A stretch of 64,000 nucleotides of DNA, taken from contig NZ_CP084541.1 in assembly GCF_020410765.1 (NCBI RefSeq), positions 124,001-188,000 on the forward strand. Direction: 5' to 3'. How positions within the stretch are numbered: the first letter of the stretch is position 1; every line of letters starts with the position of its first letter. Both the position numbers and the translations under genes were made by a program. Shown in pieces: positions 8,041 through 16,865 of the stretch. This DNA is from Streptomyces marincola (GTDB lineage: Bacteria; Actinomycetota; Actinomycetes; Streptomycetales; Streptomycetaceae). The notes beneath the pieces were generated by a model. The model worked only from the letters and a program-made list of their open reading frames with translations. It was not told the DNA's origin and made no database searches.

Positions 8041-8802
8041 ATGAGCCCGCGCTTCGAGGTCTGCGTCGACTCCGCGCGCGGCGCGCTGACCGCCCAGGAC
8101 GCCGGCGCCGACCGCGTGGAGCTGTGCGGCGCGCTGTCCGAGGGCGGCCTCACGCCGAGCGCGGGCCTGGTGGAGACGGTGCTGGAGGCGGCGCGGGAGA
8201 TCGAGGTGTTCGTGCTGATCCGCCCGCGCGGCGGTGACTTCGTCTACGACGCCCACGAAGTGCGCGCCATGGAACGGGACATCGAGACGGCGCTCGCCCT
8301 CGGCGCCCACGGGATCGTCCTGGGCGCGCTGACGGCCGACGCGGGCGTCGACATGGCGGTGTGCCGCAGGCTGCTGGCCGCGACCGCCGGCCGCCCGGTG
8401 ACCTTCCACCGGGCGTTCGACATGGCCCGGGGCCCCTTCGACGCCCTGGAGCGGCTGGTCGACCTCGGCGTCAAGCGCGTCCTCACCTCGGGCCAGGAGG
8501 TCTCGGCCCTGGAAGGCGCGCCGCTGCTCGCCCGGCTGGTCCGGGCGGCGGGGAACCGCCTCACCGTGATGCCGGGCGGCGGCGTGACGGAACGCAACGT
8601 GGCCCGCGTGCTGCGTCTCACCGGCGCGCGGGAGATCCACTTCAGCGCCGGCACCACGGTCGACGGCCCGATGACGCACCGCAACTCCCGCGTCCTCATG
8701 GGCGCGACGCTGAGCAGGAGCGAGTACGCGCGCCGGCTCACCAGCCCGGAAGGGGTCCGGGGGATCATGGCCGCCGCCCGCGCCGCCGACACCGCCGGCT
8801 GA
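8041..8802 (+). CDS. cutC: CutC family protein
   Basis: A 253-residue TIM-barrel protein of the CutC family, close to the usual 248 residues. Diagnostic stretches are FEVCVDSARGALTAQDAGAD, RVELCGALSEGGLTPS, MERDIETALALGAHGIVLGA, VTFHRAFDM and GGGVTERNVARV. CutC was first linked to copper tolerance in E. coli, but that role is disputed and its biochemical activity is not settled. The ATG overlaps by four bases (ATGA) the stop of a 19-codon open frame starting at 7985. No recognisable partner gene lies in the same orientation nearby. Confidence 0.92.
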   Translation: MSPRFEVCVDSARGALTAQDAGADRVELCGALSEGGLTPSAGLVETVLEAAREIEVFVLIRPRGGDFVYDAHEVRAMERDIETALALGAHGIVLGALTADAGVDMAVCRRLLAATAGRPVTFHRAFDMARGPFDALERLVDLGVKRVLTSGQEVSALEGAPLLARLVRAAGNRLTVMPGGGVTERNVARVLRLTGAREIHFSAGTTVDGPMTHRNSRVLMGATLSRSEYARRLTSPEGVRGIMAAARAADTAG

Positions 8803-9019
8803 CCCCGCGCCCGCTCCCGCGTCGGCCCGGGCGCGGGCGGCGGTCCCGCGGACGCGGGGAGCCCACGTGCCGACCTGCTCCCAGGCGGCAGCAGTTGAAC
8901 GCTTCCGTCCGGCCGGCGCACCCGCGCCGGCGGCCCCGGTCGGGCACCGGACTCCCCGGCCGCCGCGGGGCCGTTGAACGCCCTGGCGGACGCCGGCCGG
9001 GCGGCGACAGGATGACCGG

Positions 9020-10111
9020 GTGAAGGACATGATCTCGACCGCCGTGCGCGTACCCTCTGTCACCCGCTCCATGGTGCTGCGCCGCTTCGGAGACCCGGAG
9101 ACGGCACTCGAACTGACCGAGCGGCACCCCGTTCCCGCACCGGGCCGGGGGGAGGTGCTGATCGCGGTGCGGGCCGTGAGCGTCGGGCGGACCCTCGACC
9201 TCGCCACGCGGGCCGGGCTGCCGCCGTTCGCCCCGCAGGTGCGGCTGCCGCACGTGCTCGGCGCCGACCACGTCGGGGAGGTGGTCGCCCACGGGGACGG
9301 GGTGGACGGACCCGCGCTCGGCACACGGGTCGCCGCCTTCCCCGTCGTCTGCTGCGGGCGGTGCGACGCGTGTGCCGCGGGCAGGACGGAACTGTGCGGC
9401 GGCATGGAGCTGATCGGCGTGCACCGGCCCGGCGCGTACGCCGGGTACTGCCGCGTGCCCGCGGCCAACGTGCGGCCCGTGCCCGAGGACATGTCCGACG
9501 GCGCGGCCTGCGCCCTGGCACTCAACGGGCCGGTGGCGCACCGGCAGTTGGAGGTCGCCGGGGTGGAGCCGGGCGACTGGGTCCTGGTCAACGGGGCCGC
9601 CGGCGGCCTCGGCACGGCGCTGTGCGCGGTGGCGCTCCACCGCGGGCTGCGGGTGCTCGCCTGTGCCCGGCAGCCGTGGCAGCGGGAGGCGCTGCGGGCG
9701 CTGGGCGCTCAGGCCGCGCTCGACCCCGGCGCCGATGACTTCGCCGCCGCGGTCGGGTCGCTGACGGACGGCAGGGGCGTGGCCGCGGTCGTCGACAACC
9801 TGGCCACCCGGGAACTGGCCGCCGCCCTGCCCGCCGTGCTGGCACCCGGCGGTGCCCTGGTGTGCTCGGGCGCGCTCGGGGCGGGCACGGCGCGCCTCGA
9901 CCTGCGCGCGCTCTACCTGCGCAGCCAGCGCGTGCTCGGCGTGCGGACCGCCAGGCTCGCGGACGTGGACGCGACATGGGCGGCGGCGGCCGGCGGCCTG
10001 CGGCCGGTGGTGGACGAACGGCGGGCGTTCGGCGTCGAGGACGCCGCCGAGGCGCATCGCTACCTGGACGAGGGCCGCAACTTCGGCCGGGTCGTGCTGG
10101 CGTGGAGCTGA
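9020..10111 (+). CDS. Medium-chain dehydrogenase/reductase, probably lacking catalytic zinc
   Basis: A 363-residue MDR-superfamily oxidoreductase. The structural zinc lobe is intact (CCGRCDACAAGRTELC), and the cofactor motif VNGAAGGLGTAL is the AAxGGxG form seen in quinone-reductase-like members. The position of the usual catalytic cysteine reads SVGRTLDL, and GHE is replaced by GADHVGE, so the catalytic zinc site is probably lost. The GTG start has ACAGGA seven bases upstream; ATGs at 9029 or 9071 are alternatives. It stands alone, converging on the methyltransferase of the terpenoid operon. The substrate is unknown. Confidence 0.85.
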   Translation: MKDMISTAVRVPSVTRSMVLRRFGDPETALELTERHPVPAPGRGEVLIAVRAVSVGRTLDLATRAGLPPFAPQVRLPHVLGADHVGEVVAHGDGVDGPALGTRVAAFPVVCCGRCDACAAGRTELCGGMELIGVHRPGAYAGYCRVPAANVRPVPEDMSDGAACALALNGPVAHRQLEVAGVEPGDWVLVNGAAGGLGTALCAVALHRGLRVLACARQPWQREALRALGAQAALDPGADDFAAAVGSLTDGRGVAAVVDNLATRELAAALPAVLAPGGALVCSGALGAGTARLDLRALYLRSQRVLGVRTARLADVDATWAAAAGGLRPVVDERRAFGVEDAAEAHRYLDEGRNFGRVVLAWS

Positions 10112-10118
10112 CGCGCCG

Positions 10119-10147
10119 CCGGGCCCGGCCTGTGCCGCCGGGCCCGG
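10119..10147. terminator. Bidirectional hairpin terminator
   Basis: An 11-bp perfect stem (CCGGGCCCGGC / GCCGGGCCCGG) with a 7-base loop lies between the stop codons of the MDR oxidoreductase and the convergent methyltransferase. Confidence 0.65.
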
Positions 10148-10156
10148 AGGGATGGC

Positions 10157-10879
10157 TCAGGCGGCCGGCTTGCGGCCGATGGCCTGGTAGATGACGTCGG
10201 TCGAGGCGATGCGGCGCAGCCTGACCCGGTCGGTGCGGTTCAGCGCCCAGGCCAGGAGGTCGCGCTTGTCGGGGAAGAGCCCGTAGGTCTGGACGGGCAC
10301 CCCGTTCCTGGCGAACTCGAACGCGAGCCGCCTCGGGTTGACGAACATCCGGTGGTCGTGGCACCCCTTGGGCGCCATCCAGCTCAACGGCACGTTCTCG
10401 GCCAGGGTGATGATGGCCAGCCGCGCCAGCAGCGTGTCCGCGATGGTGTCCGCGATCACGAGTCCGCCCGGCTTGAGCAGGCGGCAGCACTCGGCGATCA
10501 CCTCCCAGGGGCGGTCCACGTGCTCCAGGCACTGCCCGGCCACCACGACGTCCGCGCACCCGTCGGGCAGCGGCACGCGGTGGACGTCCGCGTGGATCAC
10601 CTCGTCCACGCCGTGGCTGCGGGCGACCTCGGCGCTGAGCGCGGACGCGTCCACGCCCACGTGCCGGTACCCCTTGTCCGCGATGTGCGGGTGGAGCAGG
10701 CCGCCGCCGCAGCAGACGTCCACGAGCAGAGGCGTCCCGCCGGTGCCCGCGGGCGCCCGGGGAATGAGGGAGGCCCGCTGCCTGGCGATCCAGGAGAGCG
10801 TGGAGAAGGGACCGCGCGGGTCCCACCACTGCCCCGACCACTCGTCGTACTCGGTCGTGTCGCGCAAGGGGGTGGTCAT
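10157..10879 (-). CDS. UbiG-like class I SAM-dependent methyltransferase
   Basis: A 240-residue methyltransferase. The SAM-binding motif is VDVCCGGGLLHPHIA (about residues 53-67), with HADVHRVPLPDG and LKPGGLVIADT further on. The N-terminal SGQWWDPRGPFSTL resembles the entry motif of UbiG-type quinone O-methyltransferases. Its ATG overlaps the stop of the terpene cyclase by four bases (ATGA at 10876-10879), so the two proteins are translationally coupled and probably act on the same small molecule. The natural inference is methylation of a prenylated or cyclised quinol/phenol made by this cluster. The exact acceptor is unknown. Confidence 0.85.
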   Translation of the reverse strand: MTTPLRDTTEYDEWSGQWWDPRGPFSTLSWIARQRASLIPRAPAGTGGTPLLVDVCCGGGLLHPHIADKGYRHVGVDASALSAEVARSHGVDEVIHADVHRVPLPDGCADVVVAGQCLEHVDRPWEVIAECCRLLKPGGLVIADTIADTLLARLAIITLAENVPLSWMAPKGCHDHRMFVNPRRLAFEFARNGVPVQTYGLFPDKRDLLAWALNRTDRVRLRRIASTDVIYQAIGRKPAA

Positions 10880-12783
10880 TCCGCTGCCTTTCCCTGGTCC
10901 GGGTGCGCCGCGCCCGACGCGACCGCCGAGAGGTGGCGCTGGTAGTCGGCGAGCGCCCACAGGGCGAACGCGTGGGTCATCCTCGGCGTGCTGATGTACA
11001 CGCTGTCCGGGATGACGATCATCCACTCCGTGGGGTCGGTCCAGGTGCCGGCCTCGTTCTGGTGGGAGATCAGGTACCCGGCCGCGGCCGCGGCGGCCTC
11101 CTCGTCCACCTCGCCGGCCCGCAGCAGGCCGCGCAGGCACCAGGCGGTGTGGATGGCGCTGCTCTCGCCGGTCGCGCGGCGGCGGTCGCTGAGGCTGAGG
11201 GCGATGTTCTCGCCCCAGCCGCCGTCGGGGTTCTGGTGTTCGAGCAGCCAGCGGCGGGCGGCCACGATCGACGGATGGTCCGCCGGGGCGCCGGCCGTGC
11301 GCAGCGCGGAGACGACGTGGCTCGTTCCGTACAGCCTGACGCCCCAGCGCGACGGCCACGAACCGTCGGCGTCCTGCGCGTCGAGCAGCCAGCGCACGGC
11401 GCGGCGGCAGCCGGGGTGCCAGCCCAGGCCCTCGGCGTGCAGGGCCTCGACGGCGTGGGCGGTGACGCAGGCGGTGGCCCCCTCGACGAATCCGATGCCG
11501 GTGAGCGCCTTCTCGCCAAGACGCGACCAGCGGTCCACCCCGAAGCCGGCCCAGCCGCCCGAGGGGGACTGGCACGCGATCAGCCAGCGCGCGGCCTCCG
11601 AGGTCGCGGCCACCGCCTCGTCGTCCGCGCCGCCGTCGGAGGCGCCGGCGGACCGCAGGGCGGTGATGGCCATGGCCGTGTCGTCCGGGTCGGCGTTGAT
11701 CGTCGGAATGCCCTCGAAGTCCCAGGCGCGCAGGGGCCGTACGCCCTTGGTGTTGACGGAGGTGTCGGCCCTGTGGTCGATGAGCCAGCGGCCCGCGCGG
11801 CGCAGCGGCTCCCGTACGTCGGTGCGGCCGGTGGCGTCCAGGGCCGACATCATGAGCGCGGAGTCCATCACGACGGTGCGGAACGTCTGCACCCGCCGCG
11901 TGCCGTCCACCCGGACGTTCAGCTCGTCGCAGGCGGCGAGCGCGCGGCGCTGCACGGGGTGCCCGATGCCGTAGCCGCGGCTCCACAGCGCCAGCACGCA
12001 GACCAGGGTCTCCGTCCAGCTGCCGCCCCAGCTGCCGTCCGACTCCTGCCGGGCCATCAGCCAGTCCTCGCCCGCCCGCAGGGCCTTGGCGCGCAGCGTC
12101 CTCGGCGTCGCCGCGTGCACCGCGCGCAGGGTGCCGGTCAGCACGGACTCGGCCCGGGACGGCGGGTGGGGGACGCCGCTGCGCAGCACGGTGACGTCCA
12201 CGTCGAGGCGGCGCACCGGCCTGACGGTCGTCAGGATGCCCACGGCGACGACGACCTCCCTGGCCATCGGCTCGTAGTCGCCGAGCGCGCCGGGGACCCA
12301 GGAGGGCAGCAGCACCAGTTCCGGCGGCACGCGGGGGATCTCGTCCCAGCTCACGATGCCCGTGAAGGCGAGCCAGAACTTCACCGGCACCATGTCGATC
12401 GCCTCAAGGCCGCCCGCGGACCGCACGAAGGCCGCGGCCCGGCGCAGCGCCTCGTGGTCGAGCGGGAACCCGGCCAGTTGCAGGGCGATGTGGGTGAAGG
12501 CACTGCTCGACAGGTCGGAGGGGCCGCCGCGGAACAGGGACCAGCCGCCGTCCTCGTTCTGGTCCGCGAGCATCCAGGCGGCGAGTTCCTCGACGTGCCG
12601 CGGGGTCGTGGCACCGAGCAGGGTGCGCATCACGATGTCGGCGGCCTCGTAGGAGGTCCCGCCCGTGAGGATCTCCCCCGGCCAGGCGCCGTCCTCCGCC
12701 TGGGCGGCGAAGGCGGCGGAGACGGCGGCCGAGACGGCCGCCCCCACCTGCGCGTCGTTCGGCTTGTGCGATTGGTCTGTCAC
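10876..12783 (-). CDS. Squalene-hopene-cyclase-like class II terpene cyclase
   Basis: About 635 residues, the usual size of squalene-hopene cyclases. The protonating DxDD motif is present as DPDDTAMAI near residues 365-368. Several QW repeats are visible: QNEDGGW, QESDGSWGG, QSPSGGWAGF, QDADGSWPSRW and QNPDGGWGEN. The C-terminal segment (IPDSVYISTPRMTHAFALWA) departs from the GTGFPxxFYxxYxxY pattern typical of true hopene cyclases, so the substrate may not be squalene. Two adjacent GTG codons are possible starts; 12783 gives the better spacing to AAGGA. It is the middle gene of an operon with an F420/PPOX-fold protein and a UbiG-like methyltransferase, divergent from a UbiA prenyltransferase. 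Cyclisation of a prenyl chain on an aromatic acceptor is an attractive inference. Confidence 0.85.
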   Translation of the reverse strand: MTDQSHKPNDAQVGAAVSAAVSAAFAAQAEDGAWPGEILTGGTSYEAADIVMRTLLGATTPRHVEELAAWMLADQNEDGGWSLFRGGPSDLSSSAFTHIALQLAGFPLDHEALRRAAAFVRSAGGLEAIDMVPVKFWLAFTGIVSWDEIPRVPPELVLLPSWVPGALGDYEPMAREVVVAVGILTTVRPVRRLDVDVTVLRSGVPHPPSRAESVLTGTLRAVHAATPRTLRAKALRAGEDWLMARQESDGSWGGSWTETLVCVLALWSRGYGIGHPVQRRALAACDELNVRVDGTRRVQTFRTVVMDSALMMSALDATGRTDVREPLRRAGRWLIDHRADTSVNTKGVRPLRAWDFEGIPTINADPDDTAMAITALRSAGASDGGADDEAVAATSEAARWLIACQSPSGGWAGFGVDRWSRLGEKALTGIGFVEGATACVTAHAVEALHAEGLGWHPGCRRAVRWLLDAQDADGSWPSRWGVRLYGTSHVVSALRTAGAPADHPSIVAARRWLLEHQNPDGGWGENIALSLSDRRRATGESSAIHTAWCLRGLLRAGEVDEEAAAAAAGYLISHQNEAGTWTDPTEWMIVIPDSVYISTPRMTHAFALWALADYQRHLSAVASGAAHPDQGKAAE

Positions 12784-12859
12784 CACTGTTCCTTGCGTTG
12801 CGTTCTCGCGGTCTTCGCGGTTCTGGTGGTTCTCCCGGCTGCCACCGCGCCGCCCGCGG

Positions 12860-13399
12860 TCACCCGGCCGGGTCGTCGTCCCCGACGGTGATCTCCAGGT
12901 AGCACATGTCGACCCGCATCAGGTCCTGGGCGGTCGCGCAGAACGCCCGCACCGCCCCGTACCTGCGGTGCAGCAGGCGTTCGGCATGCCGTTCCTCGCC
13001 TGCGGGCAGGACCCGGGCGGTGGCGGGCACCACGCCGGTCAGGGGGCGCCCGCGAGTGGAGCACACGCCGAGCAGCACGTGCGGGCGGCGGCCGACGCGG
13101 GCGACCTTCCCCGAGGCGCGCTGGGTCCGCACGTACACCCGCTCGGCCTCCACCGCGGCCCACACGGGGGTGGCGACGCGACCGCCACCGGCCCTGAAGG
13201 TGATCAGCAGCGCGTGCTTGCCGCGCGCGAGCGTCTCGCGGACGCGGCGCGCGCTCTCGGCGCGGTCGGCCGGGTACGCGGCGTCGAGGAGTTCGAGGAT
13301 GCGGGCCGGGGGCAGGCTGAGCCGGTCGGCGACGCGCCCGCCCGGCAGGCTGCGGCCGGCCACCGGCCGGGCCAGAGGACGTACACGCTCCTGGGACAC
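12860..13399 (-). CDS. PPOX-fold flavin/F420-dependent oxidoreductase
   Basis: A 179-residue protein of the pyridoxamine-phosphate-oxidase-like split-barrel fold. The segment ALLITFRAGGGRVATPVWAA followed by VYVRTQRASGKVARVGRRPH is typical of the PPOX-class F420-dependent enzymes of actinobacteria, including the lysine/arginine positions near the F420 phosphate. The GTG start has AAGGAG four bases upstream. It leads the minus-strand operon, 76 bases before the cyclase gene, and is divergent from the UbiA gene. A reductive step on the terpenoid or quinone product is plausible, but a general F420 redox role cannot be excluded. Cofactor choice (F420, FMN or heme) is inferred. Confidence 0.75.
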   Translation of the reverse strand: MSQERVRPLARPVAGRSLPGGRVADRLSLPPARILELLDAAYPADRAESARRVRETLARGKHALLITFRAGGGRVATPVWAAVEAERVYVRTQRASGKVARVGRRPHVLLGVCSTRGRPLTGVVPATARVLPAGEERHAERLLHRRYGAVRAFCATAQDLMRVDMCYLEITVGDDDPAG

Positions 13400-13589
13400 A
13401 CCACTCCTTCTCCCGCCCCCGGGAGGGGACTTGCGACGCCGCCGCATCGTACGGGCTCGCGGAGCGGCCTGGCGACGCGCGCGTTCAACCGCTCCTGCCC
13501 GCCCCGGCGGATGTTGCCCGCGGACGGACGGGTGGGGAAAGCTGACCCCCCGCCGTCGGAGCCGCGTTGCCCCGGTCGAGGCGGTCCCG

Positions 13590-14561
13590 ATGCACGATCC
13601 GAGAATCCGAGAATCCGAGAACCTGAGAAAGAGGCGGCCGTTGCGGTTGGATGCCGACGTTCCTCCGAAGCCACCCGCCGCGCGGGAGTCGGCGCGGATC
13701 TGGGTGCAGGCGGCGGGACCGCCGCTGGTCCTCGTGCTGGTCCTCCAGGGGGCGTTCGCCGTGACGGCCGTGCGCCACCAGGGCGCCGTCGAGTGGTGGC
13801 GCGTCGCGCTCACGGTGCTCCTGTTCGTCTGCGACGGAATCGGCCGGCGCCTGGTGAACGACTTCGAGGACCACAGGCGGGGCGTGGACAGGCCCGACCG
13901 GGTGCGCCCCGACAGCTCGATGGCGCTCGGTCTTGACATGAACCGGGTGCGGTGGGCCGGCATGGGCGGGTTCGCGGCGGCGTGGGTCTGCCTCCTCGTC
14001 CTCGCGCTCACCTCCGAGCCCTTGCTGCTGCTGGTGATCCCGCCGATGTACGCGGCCTACTTCGCCTACGCCGGCGGGCGGCGCCCGCTCGGCCACCGGG
14101 GCTTCGGCGAGCTGCTCGACTTCGTGGTCACCGGCACGGCCGTGACGCTGGTCGTCGGGCGGCTCAACGGTGACGCGTTCGACGCCGCCCTCTGGTGCGC
14201 GGCGCTCGCCTGCGGGTTCCTGTTCATGACGCTGATGCTGCACAACAACGCCCGCGACCTGGCCAAGGACAGGGAGGCGGGCAAGGTCACCCTGCCGCAC
14301 CTGATCCCGCCCGCGGCGGTGAAGGCGCTGTACGTCACCGGCCTCGCCGGCTGCTACGGGTTCCTGGCGCTGACGGCGCTCGGTCTCGGGGCGTGGGGTC
14401 CGCTGCTGCCCCTGGTGACGCTGCCGTGGGCGGCCCTTCTCGCCGTCCGGGTGTGCCGGGGGCCGCTGGGCACCGGCATGATCGACTGGTCGGGGCTGTA
14501 CCTGCTGATGCTCGCGGTCTTCGCGACCTTCACGGCGGGCGGCTGGCTCCCGGCCTGGTGA
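13590..14561 (+). CDS. UbiA-family prenyltransferase
   Basis: An integral membrane protein of about 323 residues with eight or nine hydrophobic helices. The first aspartate-rich motif is NDFEDHRRGVDRPD (residues 90-103). The second is NNARDLAKDREAGKVTLPHL, which resembles the NNxRDxxxDxxxGKxT pattern of MenA-type prenyltransferases. It would transfer a prenyl chain to an aromatic acceptor at the membrane. The start is uncertain: the ATG at 13590 is followed by imperfect repeats of the octamer AATCCGAG (13597-13625), and a TTG at 13639 with an upstream AG-rich site is a good alternative. It is divergent from the cyclase operon. Confidence 0.85.
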   Translation: MHDPRIRESENLRKRRPLRLDADVPPKPPAARESARIWVQAAGPPLVLVLVLQGAFAVTAVRHQGAVEWWRVALTVLLFVCDGIGRRLVNDFEDHRRGVDRPDRVRPDSSMALGLDMNRVRWAGMGGFAAAWVCLLVLALTSEPLLLLVIPPMYAAYFAYAGGRRPLGHRGFGELLDFVVTGTAVTLVVGRLNGDAFDAALWCAALACGFLFMTLMLHNNARDLAKDREAGKVTLPHLIPPAAVKALYVTGLAGCYGFLALTALGLGAWGPLLPLVTLPWAALLAVRVCRGPLGTGMIDWSGLYLLMLAVFATFTAGGWLPAW

Positions 14562-14745
14562 CCGCGGCGCCCCGGCCCCGGCCCGTTCCCGCCGGTGCGC
14601 GGCTGAGCCGGTGCGCGGGGAGTGGGGGCGGTCCTGTGAGGGTGGCGACGCGCCGGTGCCCCAGGTCTCGGCGGCGCGGGGCGGACCGCTCGGTCATCGG
14701 GCGGCCCGCCCCTTCGTCATGCCCGCCACTGGGGCCCGGCCTGCC

Positions 14746-16332
14746 TCAGCAGGCGGAGTTGGTCTGGGTGAGCAGGCCCATGCGCCAGGGCAGTTGGCTG
14801 TACTCGCCGCCCGCGCCGGGGTCGATGCCCTGGTAGAGGAACTGGAGGCGGCAGGGGTCGATGGTGAGTGTCTGATCGCTGTTCGCCCTGATCAGCTCCC
14901 CGTGGCTGAAGTCCCGGGTCCACGCGCCCGAGGGGAAGGACACGTTGTTCGACCGGGCGAAGGGGTTCGACTCGGTCGCGGCCAGCGGAGCCCACGGGCC
15001 GGCGAGGCCGGTGGAGGTGAAGGAGCGGTACCAGCGGCGGCCGTCGGAGCCGATGGCCTCCTGGAGCAGCAGGTAGGTTCCGGTGTCCCCGACCCTGTAC
15101 ACCGCGCTGCCCTCGAAGAGGTTGTTGCGGTTGGAGTCCTCAAGGGCGATGACGGTGTCGCCGAAGCCGCGGGGGAAGTTCGCCAGGGAGGTCTGGGCCC
15201 GGTAGATGTGGCCGTTGTCGTCGCTGGAGAACAGGTGGCAGCGGGCCGCGTCGCAGATGACCCAGAAGTCGAGCCAGTGGCCGTCGCCGATGTTCTGCCG
15301 GACGATCTCCGGCATGCTGTCCATGAAGTTGCGCGGCGCCGACCAGGACCCGGGGTCGCCGGGGTCGCTGCTGACCGAGTACGAGGGCAGTCCCGTCTGG
15401 TAGACCAGGTACCACAGTCCCTGCGGGGCGAAGTAGAACACCTGGGGCGCGGCGCGGTACCCGGTGCCGACGCCGGACGCGGTGTCGAGGAAGGTGTGCC
15501 TGGCATCGGCCATCCCCGACCAGTCGGGGGCCGCGAAGTGCACCAGGTTCCAGCCGCCGCTCCGGCTCGCGGTGGTGGCGTACACGTGCCACTGGCCGTT
15601 GTGCCGGACGACCGAGTAGTCCTTGATGGCGACGATGTCGTGGCTCGCGTCCGACTTCGGACCGGCCAGCACGCCGCTCGAACTCCACTGGAACGACGAG
15701 GGCAGCGACGAGTCGGGCGGCTCGCCGCCGTCGACGGGCACCAGCCGCCACTGCTGGTTGGCCCCGCCCCAGTCGGTGTACTGGACGATGTTCGCGCCGT
15801 CGGTGGTCGCGGCTCCCTGCACCTCAAGCGCCTTGCCGCTGTGGCGGTTGATCAGGCGCACGTACCCGTCGCCCTGCTCGGACAGCCGGAACTGCTGGTT
15901 GGCGGTGTTGTGGTCCGACCACTGGACGACGGACGCGCCGTCGGCGGTGGACCAGTTGTGGACGTCGAGGACCTTCCCCGAGTGCCCGGACCTCAGCCGG
16001 TAGTGGCCCCCGCCCGAGTCGACGAACTGCCACCGCTGCTGCGCCTGATCGTTGCGCGACCACTGCGTGATGCGCGCCCCGTCGTTCGTCGCCAGGTTGT
16101 ACACGTCCAGCGCCTTGCCGCTGTTGCGGTTCACGAGCACGTACCAGGCGCCGGTGTCGACGTACGGCTCGTGGTCGGCCGCCGGCGCTCCCGGCGCGGC
16201 GCCGGCCCGGGCCGGGCCGGCGGACGTCGCCGACATGCCGGTGGCCAGGAGCGCCAGGACGACCAGTGCGACCAGTGCTCTCAGCCGTCGCCACGGCGCG
16301 GGCCGTCCGCCCGCCGGATGGTGGTGACTCAT
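14746..16332 (-). CDS. Secreted alpha-L-arabinofuranosidase, GH62 with N-terminal ricin-type CBM13
   Basis: A 528-residue exported glycoside hydrolase. The signal peptide runs to about residue 43. A ricin-type carbohydrate-binding module (about 55-205) shows three repeats of the NRNSGKALDVYN / HSGKVLDVHN / HSGKALEVQG kind, each with a QW-like QQRW or QQFR motif. The GH62 five-bladed propeller (about 215-528) starts with FQWSSSGVLAGPKSDASHD and includes YAPQ-like, WYLVYQTG and NLFEGSAVY segments. It removes arabinose side chains from arabinoxylan outside the cell. AGGAGG precedes the ATG, and a LacI-type operator half lies further upstream. The ricin-plus-GH62 fusion is common in streptomycetes. 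Confidence 0.93.
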   Translation of the reverse strand: MSHHHPAGGRPAPWRRLRALVALVVLALLATGMSATSAGPARAGAAPGAPAADHEPYVDTGAWYVLVNRNSGKALDVYNLATNDGARITQWSRNDQAQQRWQFVDSGGGHYRLRSGHSGKVLDVHNWSTADGASVVQWSDHNTANQQFRLSEQGDGYVRLINRHSGKALEVQGAATTDGANIVQYTDWGGANQQWRLVPVDGGEPPDSSLPSSFQWSSSGVLAGPKSDASHDIVAIKDYSVVRHNGQWHVYATTASRSGGWNLVHFAAPDWSGMADARHTFLDTASGVGTGYRAAPQVFYFAPQGLWYLVYQTGLPSYSVSSDPGDPGSWSAPRNFMDSMPEIVRQNIGDGHWLDFWVICDAARCHLFSSDDNGHIYRAQTSLANFPRGFGDTVIALEDSNRNNLFEGSAVYRVGDTGTYLLLQEAIGSDGRRWYRSFTSTGLAGPWAPLAATESNPFARSNNVSFPSGAWTRDFSHGELIRANSDQTLTIDPCRLQFLYQGIDPGAGGEYSQLPWRMGLLTQTNSAC

Positions 16333-16865
16333 CTGTCGTCCCTCCTGCGAGAACGATGTGCAAGCGCTCCCGGACGGCCTCGACCGTCATCCGGAAGCCG
16401 GACACGCGGTGCACGGCGCCCGGCGGGTCGCCGCCGGCGGCGGCCAGTACCGGGCGTGGTTTCGGGCAGCTCGGCGCAAACGTGCGGTACGGGTGGGGCG
16501 GAAGTGACGAGGGAGCCAATTCCGTTCGCCATGCCGGACGTTGGCCGGTTTTTCAGACGAGATACGACCAAGATAGGCGTCGGCGGCCCGACGTCAACAC
16601 CTCTCACTCCCATCAGTTTCGAGGAATTCCAAGAAAAGATCGGTCGCGGCAGCGGACAGCGTCCGGCCGAGAGACGACCGGGAGGCGGTCGCCACCAACC
16701 GCCGCTCAGGGTGTGAGGGGCCCTCTCAGGGCCTCCCGGAGGCCGGGCGGAGGGTGGTTCCCTGGAGCGTGACGGCGCTCCGCCGCCGTTCGCGCCGGCA
16801 CGGGGGCGAGGCCCCGGTCCACCGGCGCGGCAAGGTTTTCCATGATCGTCTTCGCAAGGACAGCA
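16333..16865. other. Intergenic region between GH62 gene and alcohol dehydrogenase
   Basis: It holds a LacI-type operator candidate (16358-16371), a relatively AT-rich stretch around 16536-16640 that could carry promoters for either direction, and a short perfect hairpin GGCCTCC-C-GGAGGCC at 16730-16744. I see no convincing gene. Confidence 0.4.
16358..16371 (-). promoter_or_regulatory. Candidate LacI-family (CebR-like) operator upstream of GH62
   Basis: Read on the minus strand the site is CGGGAGCGCTTGCA, matching 11 of 14 positions of the CebR box TGGGAGCGCTCCCA. It lies 26-39 bases upstream of the GH62 start, where a repressor would block transcription. Which LacI-family regulator binds is not known. 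Confidence 0.45.

Noticed and set aside
7985..8044. 19-codon frame ending with an ATGA overlap at the cutC start
   Set aside because: Weak ribosome-binding site, no conserved feature, and in high-GC DNA a start codon followed by A creates such overlaps by chance.
10876..12783. Hopanoid biosynthesis locus
   Set aside because: No squalene synthase-type or hpn genes are next to the cyclase, and its C-terminal motif departs from true hopene cyclases.
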